This document shows, in pieces, positions 48,768 to 58,216 of a stretch of 64,000 bases of DNA (position 1 is its first letter; each line of letters starts with the position of its first letter). The stretch lies in assembly GCF_907164555.1 (NCBI RefSeq), contig NZ_CAJQZC010000003.1:434001-498000 (forward strand). Reading direction: 5' to 3'. Source of the DNA: Paraburkholderia saeva. GTDB lineage: Bacteria > Pseudomonadota > Gammaproteobacteria > Burkholderiales > Burkholderiaceae. The notes beneath the pieces were generated by a model that had not been told where the DNA came from, did not search any database, and worked only from the letters and a program-made list of their open reading frames with translations. Both the position numbers and the translations under genes were made by a program.

Positions 48768-50240
48768 CTAGGGACGCCCGATGCAATCCGGCGCGAGGAC
48801 CTGTTTGACCACGCGCGAAAAGTCCTGCAACCTGCATGCGTTCTGATGGGCAGGATCCTGACAGCCGGGCACCGGAAGTGAGACGTGCCGAGGCGGGACA
48901 GCGATGGACAGTGCCGTCTGATCGCGCAGTTGTTCGAGCGACTGGTAGACGAGCTCTACCGTCACGTAGTCTGTTGCGGAGGCGGGGTCGCGCCAGCGTG
49001 AGAAGACCAGTGCTCCGCCGGGCGGCGTGTTGTCAGGCTGATCGGGAAGCATCCAGTCGAGTTGCAGCATGCCTGCCAGATTGGCCAGATTCGTATCGTG
49101 AGCGCCGAGCACATAGACTCGATTGCCGGCGGGGGCATGGGTAGCAGCGTCGTTTTGCTCAAGCGCCGCTGTCACGTCGGCGAGCAGCGGCGTACCTTTG
49201 CGCTGGGCCAGATAAGGCGTTTTCGCCATCAGATCGAATTGCGCGTTGTGTGCCTGAAGCAGGCGATGCCAGTCGGCCGCGTCGCTAATTCGTCCCCAGG
49301 CCACCTGATCGGCGGGGAAGCCCTGTGCATGTTCGAGCAGGAACACTTCGGACACGGTGGAGGCGATACCGAGCGGTCCGTCAAGCCGCATGTGACGGCC
49401 GTCTGCATCGATTTCCACGCGGTTCTGCAGCGCCTCGAATCTGCACTGGCCGGGCTGCGCAGATGCCGGGCATAACGGGCTGGCCGTGAACTGAAGCACC
49501 TCGCTCATCCGGCCGAGCGTCGCGGCATATGTGCTGCTCAGGCCAGAGAGGCCACCGCTGCCCAATCTTGCATCGATAGCTTTGCGGGCCCGTTGCGGAT
49601 CGAGTGGGCATACGCCTGATTCAGTCGAATGAAATAGCGGGTCGGCTTTGTCGAGCGACGCCTCGTGGGCCGCGCCGAGTCCACAGTCTGGCGCGATGCC
49701 CCGCAGAAGCACGTCGCCAGTGAGCCGCGTGCGCTGATCGACGTCCGCCCATCCGTAGACCTGGCCAGGCGCGGGGCAGGTACCGGTCGGGAGTACGTGC
49801 TGCTCGCGCAGCCACGCGCCGTAGTAACGGCCCATCTGTTCGACCAGTGCCGCGCCGCGTTCGGTCAGCTGGCCTGGCTGTACGGGCCACGTCGGCCAGC
49901 TTTGCGAAGAAAGCTGCGCGAGCGGCGGCCTGGTATGGGTTGGCGAGCGCACGCCATGGCGGCTCACAATCACCACGGATTCGAGTTGCCAGGGCTGGCC
50001 GCCCTGGGCATCGGCACCTGGCGCGCGGGCTGCCGTCAAAGGCGCGGTGCAGGCGGCCATACCCAGCGTGGCAGTGAGCGCGACAGCCACCCCGCAGCGA
50101 TAAATAAATGCGCCGGCACGTCGTGTGACAGGGCGGGCGCAAAGGATTCGGGAAGCCGCCGCTGGATGTTCCGGTGGGATGCCGCTTTGTCCGTTGTCCG
50201 TCGGAAGTACGGGGTCGGTCGGCGCTGTCTGTTTTGACAT
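48768..50240 (-). CDS. Histidine acid phosphatase, phytase-like
   Basis: Exported acid phosphatase of the AppA/Agp branch, 490 residues. The phosphate-binding catalytic motif RHGVRSPT spans 94-101 with nucleophile H95, and the proton donor motif is HD at 381-382 in LGAHDTNLANL. Six or more cysteines suggest disulfides in the periplasm. The export signal is atypical: a 40-residue hydrophilic lead, then RR and a hydrophobic core (about 44-60) ending MAAC, which could be a lipobox or a Tat-like signal. Enzymes of this family strip phosphates from phytate or glucose-1-phosphate; the adjoining inositol operon argues for phytate. A true start further downstream is possible. Confidence 0.88.
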   Translation of the reverse strand: MSKQTAPTDPVLPTDNGQSGIPPEHPAAASRILCARPVTRRAGAFIYRCGVAVALTATLGMAACTAPLTAARAPGADAQGGQPWQLESVVIVSRHGVRSPTHTRPPLAQLSSQSWPTWPVQPGQLTERGAALVEQMGRYYGAWLREQHVLPTGTCPAPGQVYGWADVDQRTRLTGDVLLRGIAPDCGLGAAHEASLDKADPLFHSTESGVCPLDPQRARKAIDARLGSGGLSGLSSTYAATLGRMSEVLQFTASPLCPASAQPGQCRFEALQNRVEIDADGRHMRLDGPLGIASTVSEVFLLEHAQGFPADQVAWGRISDAADWHRLLQAHNAQFDLMAKTPYLAQRKGTPLLADVTAALEQNDAATHAPAGNRVYVLGAHDTNLANLAGMLQLDWMLPDQPDNTPPGGALVFSRWRDPASATDYVTVELVYQSLEQLRDQTALSIAVPPRHVSLPVPGCQDPAHQNACRLQDFSRVVKQVLAPDCIGRP

Positions 50241-50257
50241 GAAGATTCCTGGTCATG

Positions 50258-50283
50258 CCTTGGTGCACACGTGTGCACCAAGG
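50258..50283. promoter_or_regulatory. Perfect 26-bp palindrome in the phytase leader
   Basis: CCTTGGTGCACAC (50258-50270) is followed directly by its exact reverse complement. The centre GTGCACACGTGTGCAC is close to the 16-bp motif found at the phytase, iol and transporter promoters, so it may be an accessory operator for the same LacI protein. It lies 18 bp before the phytase start and could also fold in the RNA near the ribosome site. Confidence 0.6.
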
Positions 50284-50298
50284 GGCGGGCGAAATGGT

Positions 50299-50379
50299 TT
50301 AGAAGGTGGCGGTCACGCCGGGTATGAACATGGGTTGACGGCCGAGGCAGGAAGGGTTGCGGGTGCGTTGCGTTGACAT
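50299..50379 (-). pseudogene. 26-codon ORF resembling a collapsed TonB-dependent receptor gene
   Basis: The frame has an excellent ribosome site (AGGAG six bases before the ATG at 50379) but encodes only 26 residues, beginning MSTQRTR and ending SCLGRQPMFIPGVTATF. The end looks like the last beta-strand of a TonB-dependent outer-membrane receptor (a C-x-LG-P then GVTATF with terminal Phe). The simplest reading is a receptor gene reduced by internal in-frame deletion to its first and last codons. Alternatively it is a true leader peptide. It lies between the phytase promoter and the phytase gene. Confidence 0.45.
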
Positions 50380-50466
50380 GCGTGTCTCCTGTTTTTCTGA
50401 TGATGGATCCGGTTGCTCGCCAGTCCGAGGCTGGCGGCAAGGACCGGGGCTTTTTCCAGGCGTCAA

Positions 50467-50511
50467 ATTGCACACGAGTGCAATAATGCAATAATTAATG
50501 TGGACTTTCAA
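50467..50511 (-). promoter_or_regulatory. Promoter and LacI-type operator of the phytase operon
   Basis: On the minus strand TTGAAA (50511-50506), 17-bp spacer and CATTAT (50488-50483) form the promoter. The palindrome TTGCACACGAGTGCAA (50468-50483) begins at the -10 and covers the start site, classical repressor placement. The same motif recurs at 58094 and 60397. An added TGCAAT repeat lies at 50488-50493 region, as also beside the 58094 site. Confidence 0.7.
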
Positions 50512-50553
50512 TCGGCTGAACGTTGAAATCGTGTTGGCATTTACCCGGAGTCG

Positions 50554-50618
50554 CGGGCTGCCGCACTGGCGCAGATCCGGGCCGCAACGGACCCGGTCTG
50601 CGCCAGTGCGGCAGCCCG
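50554..50618. terminator. Long near-perfect hairpin after mmsA
   Basis: A 28-base arm (50554-50581) pairs with a 27-base arm (50592-50618), the only flaw being one unpaired T; the loop is 10 bases. The outer part is CGGGCTGCCGCACTGGCGC and its complement. No T-run follows on either strand. It begins 16 bp past the mmsA stop and probably marks the end of the iol transcript and insulates the phytase promoter, though the stem is far longer than normal terminators. Confidence 0.55.
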
Positions 50619-50634
50619 TATTGCGTGTGCCCGG

Positions 50635-52155
50635 TCAGCTCGCTACGGGCATGGTGAACTCGGCGCCCCTCGCGATGCTGCCGGGCCAGCGCTGCATGAC
50701 GCTCTTATAGCGGGTGTAGAAACGGATGCCTTCTTCACCGTATGCATGGTGATCGCCAAACAGCGAGCGCTTCCAGCCGCCGAACGAGTGCCATGCCATC
50801 GGCACCGGCAGCGGTACGTTGATGCCGACCATGCCTGCCTTGATGCTGCGCGCGAAGGCTCGGGCAGTTCCGCCGTCGGACGTGTACAGGGCGACGCCAT
50901 TGGCGAATTCGTGCGCGTTGACCAGGTCGACTGCGCTGGCGAAATCCGGTACGCGCACGATCGCCAGCACCGGACCGAAAATTTCCTCGCGATAAATCGT
51001 CATGTCCGGCGTCACGTGATCGAATAGCGTTGCGCCGACAAAGTAGCCGTCCTGCTTGCAGATTGCATGCTGACGGCCATCCACGACGAGCCGCGCACCT
51101 TCCTCGATGCCCCGGGCGATGTAGCCGGTGACCTTGTCGCGGTGGGCGGAGGTCACGAGCGGCCCCATCTCGATACCGTCGTCGAGACCGCTGCCCACGC
51201 GCAGCGTGCCGATGCGCTTTTGCAGTTCCTCGACCAGCACATCGCTCATCGAGCCCACCGCGACGGCCACCGAGATCGCCATGCAGCGCTCGCCTGCCGA
51301 GCCGAATGCCGCACCCATCAGTGCGTCGGCCACTTGAACGGGTGACGCATCCGGCATGGCGATCAAATGATTTTTGGCGCCGCCGAGCGCCTGTACCCGC
51401 TTGCCGCGACGCGTGCCTTCCCTATAGATATATTCAGCGACCGGCGTGGATCCCACGAACGACAGGGCCTGCACGTCCGGATGGGCGAGCAGGGCGTCGA
51501 CCGCGGTCTTGTCGCCGTGCACGACGTTGAACACGCCAGCCGGCAGACCTGCTTCGGCGAACCAGTCGGCGAGCAGTACCGCAGCCGACGGATCCCGCTC
51601 TGAAGGTTTGAGTACGAACGTGTTACCGCATGCCAGTGCGATGGGGAACATCCACATCGGCACCATGGCGGGGAAATTGAATGGCGTGATACCGGCAACC
51701 ACGCCCAGCGGCTGGCGCATCGACCAGTTGTCGATGCCGCCGCCGATCTGGTCGGTGAACTGACCTTTGAGCAGATGTGGCGCGCCGCACGCGAACTCGA
51801 CCACCTCTATACCGCGCGCAACCTCGCCTAACGCGTCGTCGAAGGTCTTGCCGTGTTCCAGCGTGATGGCGCGAGCCAGTTCGGCGCTTCTGGCTTCGAC
51901 GATCTGACGGAAGCGGTTGAGAATACGCGCGCGCTTGAGCGGTGGCGTGTCAGACCATGCGGGGAAGGCCGTCTGGGCGGCGGCGACCGCGTGGTCCACC
52001 GTGGCCGCATTGGCGAGCGACACGGTGCCGCTCTGCTGGCCGGTCGCCGGGTTGAACAGCGGTGCGCTGCGGGCGCCGTCGCCGGCAACACGGACACCGC
52101 CGATGTGATGTGCGAGCGGTTGCGAAGCGGCGCCGTTGGGTAAAGAATCTGACAT
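50635..52155 (-). CDS. mmsA: Methylmalonate/malonate-semialdehyde dehydrogenase (CoA-acylating)
   Basis: Last enzyme of inositol breakdown (IolA role): converts malonate semialdehyde to acetyl-CoA and CO2, or methylmalonate semialdehyde to propionyl-CoA. The ATG at 52155 gives 506 residues. The catalytic cysteine is C291 in GERCMAI, and the general-base glutamate found in other aldehyde dehydrogenases is replaced ([16 protein letters not shown]), a hallmark of the CoA-dependent MMSDH group. It is last in the iolC-D-E-B-mmsA series, 65 bp after iolB. A valine-catabolic role is possible but the context favours inositol. Confidence 0.93.
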   Translation of the reverse strand: MSDSLPNGAASQPLAHHIGGVRVAGDGARSAPLFNPATGQQSGTVSLANAATVDHAVAAAQTAFPAWSDTPPLKRARILNRFRQIVEARSAELARAITLEHGKTFDDALGEVARGIEVVEFACGAPHLLKGQFTDQIGGGIDNWSMRQPLGVVAGITPFNFPAMVPMWMFPIALACGNTFVLKPSERDPSAAVLLADWFAEAGLPAGVFNVVHGDKTAVDALLAHPDVQALSFVGSTPVAEYIYREGTRRGKRVQALGGAKNHLIAMPDASPVQVADALMGAAFGSAGERCMAISVAVAVGSMSDVLVEELQKRIGTLRVGSGLDDGIEMGPLVTSAHRDKVTGYIARGIEEGARLVVDGRQHAICKQDGYFVGATLFDHVTPDMTIYREEIFGPVLAIVRVPDFASAVDLVNAHEFANGVALYTSDGGTARAFARSIKAGMVGINVPLPVPMAWHSFGGWKRSLFGDHHAYGEEGIRFYTRYKSVMQRWPGSIARGAEFTMPVAS

Positions 52156-52220
52156 GAAAATCCTTATCTGATGATCGACAGGCAAATGAAACATGGACCC
52201 GTCGCAGCTGCCGCGATGGC

Positions 52221-53042
52221 TCAGCGCGACGGCGTGCTGACTATCCACTCGTGAGCCGGGTCATTGCGAAAATGCCAGGCCCGGGTTGGGCCGGCCATCA
52301 CGTTCAGGTAGTACGACTCGTAGCCGTAGGGAACGATGACGGGGTGATAGCCGCGTGGCACGAGCACCACGTCGCGGTCTTCCGCGGACATGGTTTCGTC
52401 GAGATCGCGTGCGTCGGTATAGACGCGTTGCACGACGAACCCTTGCGGCGGGTCGATGCGGTGGTAGTAGATTTCCTCAAGCACGCTCTCGGCGGGAATC
52501 GTGTCCGCATCATGCTTGTGCGGCGGATAGCTGGAGGAATGTCCGGAGGGCGTGCGCACTTCGACAACCAGCAGACTTTCGGCAGGCTCGCTTTGAGGAA
52601 GAATGTCGCGTACGTAGCGGGTATTGGCGGCAACCCCGCGCCGTGTCGACGGAAGATGACCCGGTTCGATCAATCGCACGGGAAGCGTGCCTCGCGCGGG
52701 TGCCGTGCAGATAGCCAGTTCGACCGGGCCGTGAGCGGATGCGCGCACAGTCGTGCCGGGCGGCGCGTACAGCGCATGAGGGCCGATGTCGTCGAATGGC
52801 GAGTGGCGCGAGAACAGCCGGTCCCATTGCTGCTGAGTATCCGTATGCGTGCCGGCCGCCTGAAGCGTGACGCAGCCGCTCACCACGACCACGCACATTT
52901 CCTCGTCGTCGAAGCGCCGCGCGATCGATTCGCCTTCCGCCAGGCGTACCGCCTCGAAGCCGACATGCCGCCAACCGGCGGAGGCGGGCGTCACGCTGGC
53001 GATCGTTGCGGCGTCAGGCGATGCCTTGACGAGCAGCTTCAT
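52221..53042 (-). CDS. iolB: 5-deoxy-glucuronate isomerase
   Basis: Converts 5-deoxy-D-glucuronate to 5-dehydro-2-deoxy-D-gluconate in myo-inositol catabolism. From the ATG at 53042 the protein has 273 residues of double cupin fold; metal-binding residues lie in YPPHKHDAD and [21 protein letters not shown]. The start overlaps the iolE stop by 4 bp, so the longer frame to 53567, which would run through iolE, is rejected. Translational coupling with iolE is likely. Confidence 0.93.
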   Translation of the reverse strand: MKLLVKASPDAATIASVTPASAGWRHVGFEAVRLAEGESIARRFDDEEMCVVVVSGCVTLQAAGTHTDTQQQWDRLFSRHSPFDDIGPHALYAPPGTTVRASAHGPVELAICTAPARGTLPVRLIEPGHLPSTRRGVAANTRYVRDILPQSEPAESLLVVEVRTPSGHSSSYPPHKHDADTIPAESVLEEIYYHRIDPPQGFVVQRVYTDARDLDETMSAEDRDVVLVPRGYHPVIVPYGYESYYLNVMAGPTRAWHFRNDPAHEWIVSTPSR

Positions 53043-53971
53043 GCCGCCTCCTGGCCAGTCTGGCGGCGTCCGGCTGTGTCGACCAGTGCGCGGAGCGTGC
53101 GGTAGCCGCACTGCGCGTATTGGTACGACGGCGCAATGGCCGGGTCCTGTTCGGCTTCCACCACGAGCCAGCCGCGATAACCGTGCCGGGCCAGCGTGCG
53201 GATGATGCCCGCGAAATCGACGGAACCGTCGCCTGGCACGGTGAACGCGCCTGCCAATACCGCTTCGAGGAAACTCCAGCCGCGATTGCGCGCCATCTCC
53301 AGCACCGCAGGACGCACGTCCTTGCAGTGCACGTGACAGACACGCCCGATATGGCGTTCGAGCACAGCAAGCGGATCGCCGCCCGCAAACGTGATGTGCC
53401 CCGTATCGAACAGGAGCCCGACCGCGTCGCTGGTCGATGCCATCAGCTGCTCCACGTCGGCCGGCGACTCGACATACGCGCCCATGTGGTGGTGGTACGC
53501 GACACGCACACCTTGCTGCAAGGTAAATTGCGCGAAGGTATCGAGCCGTTGCGCGTAGTCGTCCCATTCGCGCGCACTGCGAAAACGCGGGCGGCGGCTG
53601 AGTTCCTGTGCGGCGCCCTGGATGCTGTCGGCGACTTCACCGTACACCATGACCGTCGCGCCATTCGACCGCAACAGTTCCAGATGCTCTCCGACCGCGT
53701 CGATTTCCTGCTGGACGGAGCGCTTCGCGAGCTGCCCCGAGTACCAGCCGGACACGAGCGCGAGGCCGTGGGCGCCGAGCGTGTCACGCAGCGCTTGCGG
53801 TTCACGGGGGAATTTATTGCCCAGTTCGAAGCCTTCGTAGCCGATCTGGCGGCCTTCAATGAGTGCCGTTTCAAGCGATGTCTCACCGCCGAGCGACGGC
53901 AGGTCGTCGTTCATCCACGAAAGCGGGTTGACGCCGATGCGTACGTCGAAGCATGAAGTCTGTTCTGTCAT
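53039..53971 (-). CDS. iolE: Myo-inosose-2 dehydratase
   Basis: Dehydrates 2-keto-myo-inositol (scyllo-inosose) to 3D-trihydroxycyclohexane-1,2-dione. The 310-residue product is a xylose-isomerase-like TIM barrel: it starts RIGVNPLSWMNDDLPSLGGETSLE, typical of IolE, and has metal-binding acids and histidines in YHHHMGAYVES, LLFDTGHITFAGGDP and HVHCKDVRP. It is 6 bp from the iolD stop and overlaps iolB by 4 bp, in the middle of the operon. Confidence 0.93.
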   Translation of the reverse strand: MTEQTSCFDVRIGVNPLSWMNDDLPSLGGETSLETALIEGRQIGYEGFELGNKFPREPQALRDTLGAHGLALVSGWYSGQLAKRSVQQEIDAVGEHLELLRSNGATVMVYGEVADSIQGAAQELSRRPRFRSAREWDDYAQRLDTFAQFTLQQGVRVAYHHHMGAYVESPADVEQLMASTSDAVGLLFDTGHITFAGGDPLAVLERHIGRVCHVHCKDVRPAVLEMARNRGWSFLEAVLAGAFTVPGDGSVDFAGIIRTLARHGYRGWLVVEAEQDPAIAPSYQYAQCGYRTLRALVDTAGRRQTGQEAA

Positions 53972-53977
53972 GGCGGT

Positions 53978-55900
53978 CTATCTCCGTTGCTGTTGTTTGC
54001 CGGCGAGGTATGCCTCGTACGCGGCGTGCACCTGCGCACGCGCGGACGTCTGCGGCACCGCGACTTCCCACCACCAGCCGCCTTCGGCAGTCGTGCGAGC
54101 GGCGTCGGTATCGATCGAAATCAGGTAGGTTCGCGGGGCGGCGCGGGCGCGCTGCATGGCGGCCTCGAATGCCGCGACGTTGTCGACATGCTCCGCGAGC
54201 GCGCCCAGTGCGCGAGCGTGAGCGGCGAAGTCGGTGGCGGGTGCGCCGTGCGGACCTTGCAGGCAGTCGGCCAGCATGTTGTTGAACGGCGCGCCGCCCA
54301 CCGCTTGTTGAAGCCGGTTGATGCAGCCATAACCGCGGTTATCCAGCACGACGATGATCAGCTTTGCCCCGAGCATCACGGAAGTCGCGATCTCGCTGTT
54401 CATCATCAGATAGCTGCCGTCGCCGACCATCACGATGACTTCGCGCTCGGGCCGCGCGAGCTTGACGCCGAGACCTCCGGCAATCTCGTAACCCATGCAT
54501 GAGAAGCCATATTCGACGTGGTAGCCGCCGCGCGCACCGGCGCGCCAGAGCTTGTGCAATTCCGCGGGCAGCGTGCCTGCCGCACACACTACGATGTCGT
54601 GCGCCGGCGAGTCGGCATGCGAACGCTGCACTGCGCCGATCAGATCCGCGTCGTACGGCAGTCGTGCGGCATCCGTGCCGGTGACCGCATGTTGCGCGGT
54701 CAGGTTCGACACGATGCTGCGCCAGCGGTCGGCCGCTTGCAGCGCGTCATGGTGCCAGGCGGCTTCGGTTTGCCAGTCGCGCAGCTGCGCCGACAGCGCG
54801 TCGAGCGCGGGCGCGGCATCGCTGCACAAGGCGAACGCATCGCACTTGACGGTGTCGAATGCGCTTGCATTGATGGCGAGCACGCGCGCATGGGGGAACA
54901 GCGAGTGCGAACCGGTTGTAAAGTCCTGCAGACGCGAGCCGACGGCGATCACCACATCGGCCTGCGTGGCCATCTGGTTGGCGGCGGGCGAGCCTGTCAC
55001 GCCGATCGCGCCGCAGTTGAGCGGCTCGTCCCAGTTCAATGCGCCTTTGCCGGCCTGTGTTTCGGCAACGGGAATGCGATGGCGTCGCACAAAGGCCGCA
55101 AGCGCGTCCGTGGCGTGCCCGTACAGCACGCCGCCCCCCGCGATCAGCAGCGGCCGATGCGCGCCGCGCACCAGTTCGGCTGCGCGTTGCAGTTCAGCCG
55201 CGGAGGGCGCCGGCGCGTGGAATATCACGAGGCGCCGGGCGAAGAAGCTCGCGGGATAGTCGTACGCGGCGGCCTGCACGTCTTGCGGCAGCGCGAGCGT
55301 GACAGGACCGCATAATGCGGCGTCGGTCAGCACGCGCAGCGCGCGCGGCAAGGTACCGAGCAATTGCGCTGGATGAACGATACGGTCGAAGTAGCGTGAC
55401 ACCGCTCTCAATGCGTCGTTGGCCGTCACGGTGGCATCGTGCGGAACCTCGATCTGCTGGAGAACCGGATCCGGCGCGCGCGAGACGAACGTGTCGCCCG
55501 GCAGAAGCAGCACCGGCAAGCGGTTGACATGAGCGAGTGCGGCCGCGGTCACCAGATTGGTCGCGCCGGGGCCGATCGACGTCGTGACGGCCATCATGCG
55601 GCGCCGGAAATGGGCTTTTGCGTAGGCGATCGCCGAGTGGGCCATGGCCTGTTCGTTGTGCGCGCGCAAGGTCGGCAATGGCAAATGTGGATCGTCGCGT
55701 TGCGCATGCAGGGCCTCGCCCACGCCCGCGACATTGCCGTGGCCGAAGATCGCGAACACACCGCCGAACAGAGGCGCTTCGCTGCCGTCCGGCAACGTGA
55801 CGAACTGCGCGGCCATCCAGCGCACCAGCGCCTGGGCCATGGTCAAACGAACGGTCGGTTGCATCGCTACTGGCTGCAGGGTGGGAGCGGGCGCGTTCAT
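53978..55900 (-). CDS. iolD: 3D-(3,5/4)-trihydroxycyclohexane-1,2-dione acylhydrolase
   Basis: Thiamine-diphosphate-dependent ring-opening enzyme that makes 5-deoxy-glucuronate. From the ATG at 55900 it has 640 residues, the family length. The TPP glutamate region is LPTLRAHNEQAMAHSAIAYAK, and the C-terminal cofactor motif runs from GDGSYLMMNSEIAT to LDNRGYGCINRLQ. The start overlaps the iolC stop by 4 bp. The upstream extension of the frame to 55933 is inside iolC and is not used. Confidence 0.93.
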   Translation of the reverse strand: MNAPAPTLQPVAMQPTVRLTMAQALVRWMAAQFVTLPDGSEAPLFGGVFAIFGHGNVAGVGEALHAQRDDPHLPLPTLRAHNEQAMAHSAIAYAKAHFRRRMMAVTTSIGPGATNLVTAAALAHVNRLPVLLLPGDTFVSRAPDPVLQQIEVPHDATVTANDALRAVSRYFDRIVHPAQLLGTLPRALRVLTDAALCGPVTLALPQDVQAAAYDYPASFFARRLVIFHAPAPSAAELQRAAELVRGAHRPLLIAGGGVLYGHATDALAAFVRRHRIPVAETQAGKGALNWDEPLNCGAIGVTGSPAANQMATQADVVIAVGSRLQDFTTGSHSLFPHARVLAINASAFDTVKCDAFALCSDAAPALDALSAQLRDWQTEAAWHHDALQAADRWRSIVSNLTAQHAVTGTDAARLPYDADLIGAVQRSHADSPAHDIVVCAAGTLPAELHKLWRAGARGGYHVEYGFSCMGYEIAGGLGVKLARPEREVIVMVGDGSYLMMNSEIATSVMLGAKLIIVVLDNRGYGCINRLQQAVGGAPFNNMLADCLQGPHGAPATDFAAHARALGALAEHVDNVAAFEAAMQRARAAPRTYLISIDTDAARTTAEGGWWWEVAVPQTSARAQVHAAYEAYLAGKQQQRR

Positions 55901-57861
55901 GCGGCACACCCGGCAACGGCGGCGCGATCCCACGCATCGATCAACGTTTCGAAGCTGGCGCGGACCTCACGAATCAGCCCGGCATCGTCGAGCTGCCCGG
56001 CGAGCCAGCGTTGCGACGGCGCCTGGAAAATCGTCCGGCCGACCATGAAGCCGGCACAGCGGTGCGAGTGGCGTGCTTGTGCGAAGCCGTCGATCAACTG
56101 TTCGAGCGGCGCATTCAGACCGAGCATCACCGTACCGCGGCACCAGGGGTCGCGTTCGTCGATCAGCGCGTCGATCGCCTGCCACTGTGCCGCGCTCATC
56201 TGCTCCAGCTTCCACCATTCGGGTTTGATGCCGAGGTTGTAGAGACGTTTGAGCGCACGATAGACGGTATCGGGGCCGCAGGGCAGCCGTTTCGACGGGA
56301 TCACTTCGAGCAGCAGTTCATGTCCGCTCGCTCTCGCTGCTGCGTAGAGCGCGAGTACCTGGGATTCCTGCTCGATCCGCTCGTCGACTGCCGCGTCGGG
56401 ATGATATTGCACGAGACATTTGATCGTGTGTTCGGCCGGCCAGCTGACGAGCGCCGAGCCAATCGAGCGGCCGGGTTCGAACACGAGCGGCGATGAACCC
56501 GGCAACTCTACAGGCCGGCCGATCCACCAGCCGCGACCGGTCGCCGCGTTCAACGCCTGCGTGCCGTAGCGGCCGTCGATCAGCACGCCGATTTTGCCTG
56601 CCAGACGTCTCCCCGACTCCGTCTGCGCGACCGCCTCGACGAACAACTGCTTGAGCAGGGGAATCCGCTCTTCCGACGTACCGGCTTCGCGCGCAAGTTC
56701 GAGAAATTGCGGGCGATGATCGAAGGCAAACACGTACAGTTCGTCGCGCTTCGCGCGCGGAACGCTGACGCGATGCAGATGCGCCAGTTCGGCATCGAGA
56801 TCGGGCCGCAACGGCGCGGTTTGGGGCCGCTCGCTGACGGTCAGGAAATGCTGTAGTTCAGCTTCGGTCGGCATCGCCGGGGCGCAGCCGTGCCGCGACA
56901 CGACGAGCGCGCCGCTGGCGTTGGCGACGCGCGCGCATTCCGCCCAGTTCGCGCCTCGCAACCAGCGCGACAGAAAGCCGGACGCGAAGGCGTCGCCAGC
57001 ACCCAGTACGTTCAGCACTTCGACGCGCGGCCCCGCGAAAGTGGGCGCGTCGTCGAGACTTGCCGGGATGGCGCCTTCTATTACGGTGCAGCCGAGCGGT
57101 CCACGCTTGACGACCAGCGCGGCCTTGCTCACGGCGCGGACCGCGCGCAATGCCGTCAGCAGATCGTCCGCGCCGCCGGCAATGCGGAATTCTTCTTCTG
57201 TTCCGATCACCAGATCGAATTGCGGCAGGATCCGCAGCAGATGATCCGTGACCTGGGCACTCGCGACATAACGGACCTCGCCGTCGGCTCGCGAGGTCAA
57301 TCCCCACAGCACGGGACGGTAGTCGATATCGAGCACGGTTCGCACGCGATGGCGCCGCGCATGAGTCAAGGCGAGGTGGCTGGCGGCAGCGACGCGCGGC
57401 GTGGAAAAGTGCGTGCCGGTAATCAGCAGGGCCTTCGACGAGGCGATGAACCACTCGTCGACATCTTCTTCGCTGAGCATCATGTCCGCACAGTTCTCGC
57501 GATAGAACAGCAGCGGAAACGTGTCCCGGTCCTTGACGCCGAGAATCACGAGACCCGTGAGGTGATCGGCATCACGCCTGATGTGACGCGTATCGCTGCC
57601 CTCGCGTTCCAGCGCCTCGATCAGGAAGCGCCCCATGTGGTCGTCGCCCACGCGCGCGAGCATTGCCGAGCGCAGGCCTAGCCGCGCGGTGCCGAATGCA
57701 ATGTTGCCGGACGAGCCGCCCAGATAGCGCGCGAAGCTGGTGGCGTCCTCAAGACGGGAGCCGATCTGCTGGGCGTAAAGATCGACAGCGAGCCGGCCAA
57801 TGCAGATCACGTCCAGCGGGCGTTCGTGCAAGGCGCTTGCGGTGAAAGGTGTGGTTGTCAT
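55897..57861 (-). CDS. iolC: Bifunctional 5-dehydro-2-deoxygluconokinase / DUF2090 aldolase-like protein
   Basis: Fusion protein of 654 residues from the ATG at 57861. Residues about 15-330 are a PfkB-type kinase (LDVICIGRLAVDLYAQQIG; GAGDA at 287-291 with catalytic D290) that phosphorylates 5-dehydro-2-deoxygluconate. Residues about 350-645 form a DUF2090 barrel, common in proteobacterial IolC, which probably performs the following aldol cleavage (IolJ role), as no separate iolJ is seen. It is first in the five-gene operon and divergent from the inositol dehydrogenase gene, with a shared operator at 58.1 kb. Confidence 0.92.
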   Translation of the reverse strand: MTTTPFTASALHERPLDVICIGRLAVDLYAQQIGSRLEDATSFARYLGGSSGNIAFGTARLGLRSAMLARVGDDHMGRFLIEALEREGSDTRHIRRDADHLTGLVILGVKDRDTFPLLFYRENCADMMLSEEDVDEWFIASSKALLITGTHFSTPRVAAASHLALTHARRHRVRTVLDIDYRPVLWGLTSRADGEVRYVASAQVTDHLLRILPQFDLVIGTEEEFRIAGGADDLLTALRAVRAVSKAALVVKRGPLGCTVIEGAIPASLDDAPTFAGPRVEVLNVLGAGDAFASGFLSRWLRGANWAECARVANASGALVVSRHGCAPAMPTEAELQHFLTVSERPQTAPLRPDLDAELAHLHRVSVPRAKRDELYVFAFDHRPQFLELAREAGTSEERIPLLKQLFVEAVAQTESGRRLAGKIGVLIDGRYGTQALNAATGRGWWIGRPVELPGSSPLVFEPGRSIGSALVSWPAEHTIKCLVQYHPDAAVDERIEQESQVLALYAAARASGHELLLEVIPSKRLPCGPDTVYRALKRLYNLGIKPEWWKLEQMSAAQWQAIDALIDERDPWCRGTVMLGLNAPLEQLIDGFAQARHSHRCAGFMVGRTIFQAPSQRWLAGQLDDAGLIREVRASFETLIDAWDRAAVAGCAA

Positions 57862-58093
57862 GTCGGGATCACTAAAAAACGCATCGAGGTGCGGGCGCGG
57901 CGGGCGACGTTGCCGGGAGCGCACGATCGCGGCCCGCTGGCGAGTGGCTCGCCGGGGCACTGTTCAATCACACGAGCCCGTTGCATGGGCTGCCAGTGAG
58001 CGCCGTGTCTCCTGAAAAAGGGTGCTGCCGCGGTGTGCGGCACCCGTCGCATGCCGACCGGTTCATGGACCGCGGTCTTGCCAACGAAGAATA

Positions 58094-58122
58094 TTGCACT
58101 CGTGTGCAAAATGCAATAGGAT
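58094..58122. promoter_or_regulatory. LacI-type operator in the iolC-iolG divergent region
   Basis: TTGCACTCGTGTGCAA (58094-58109) is the same palindrome as at the phytase and transporter promoters. On the plus strand its first six bases can serve as a -35 with TAGGAT (58117-58122) as -10 at 17 bp, reading to iolG. An ATGCAATA block follows (58111-58118), as near the phytase site. A single site could repress both directions. The rest of the 355-bp spacer holds a small hairpin near 58026-58042 in the iolC leader. Confidence 0.65.
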
Positions 58123-58216
58123 TTCGCCAGTTTCGTTTCGGCGGAGGTGCGGTGGTGTGATCCGCCACACGCGCGCCGGCGATTTTCAGCATGAAGGTTA
58201 TTCGACGGAGGAGACG

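Noticed and set aside
52221..53567. 448-residue version of IolB
   Set aside because: The extra part is an out-of-frame reading of iolE; IolB length and the ATGA overlap fix the start at 53042.
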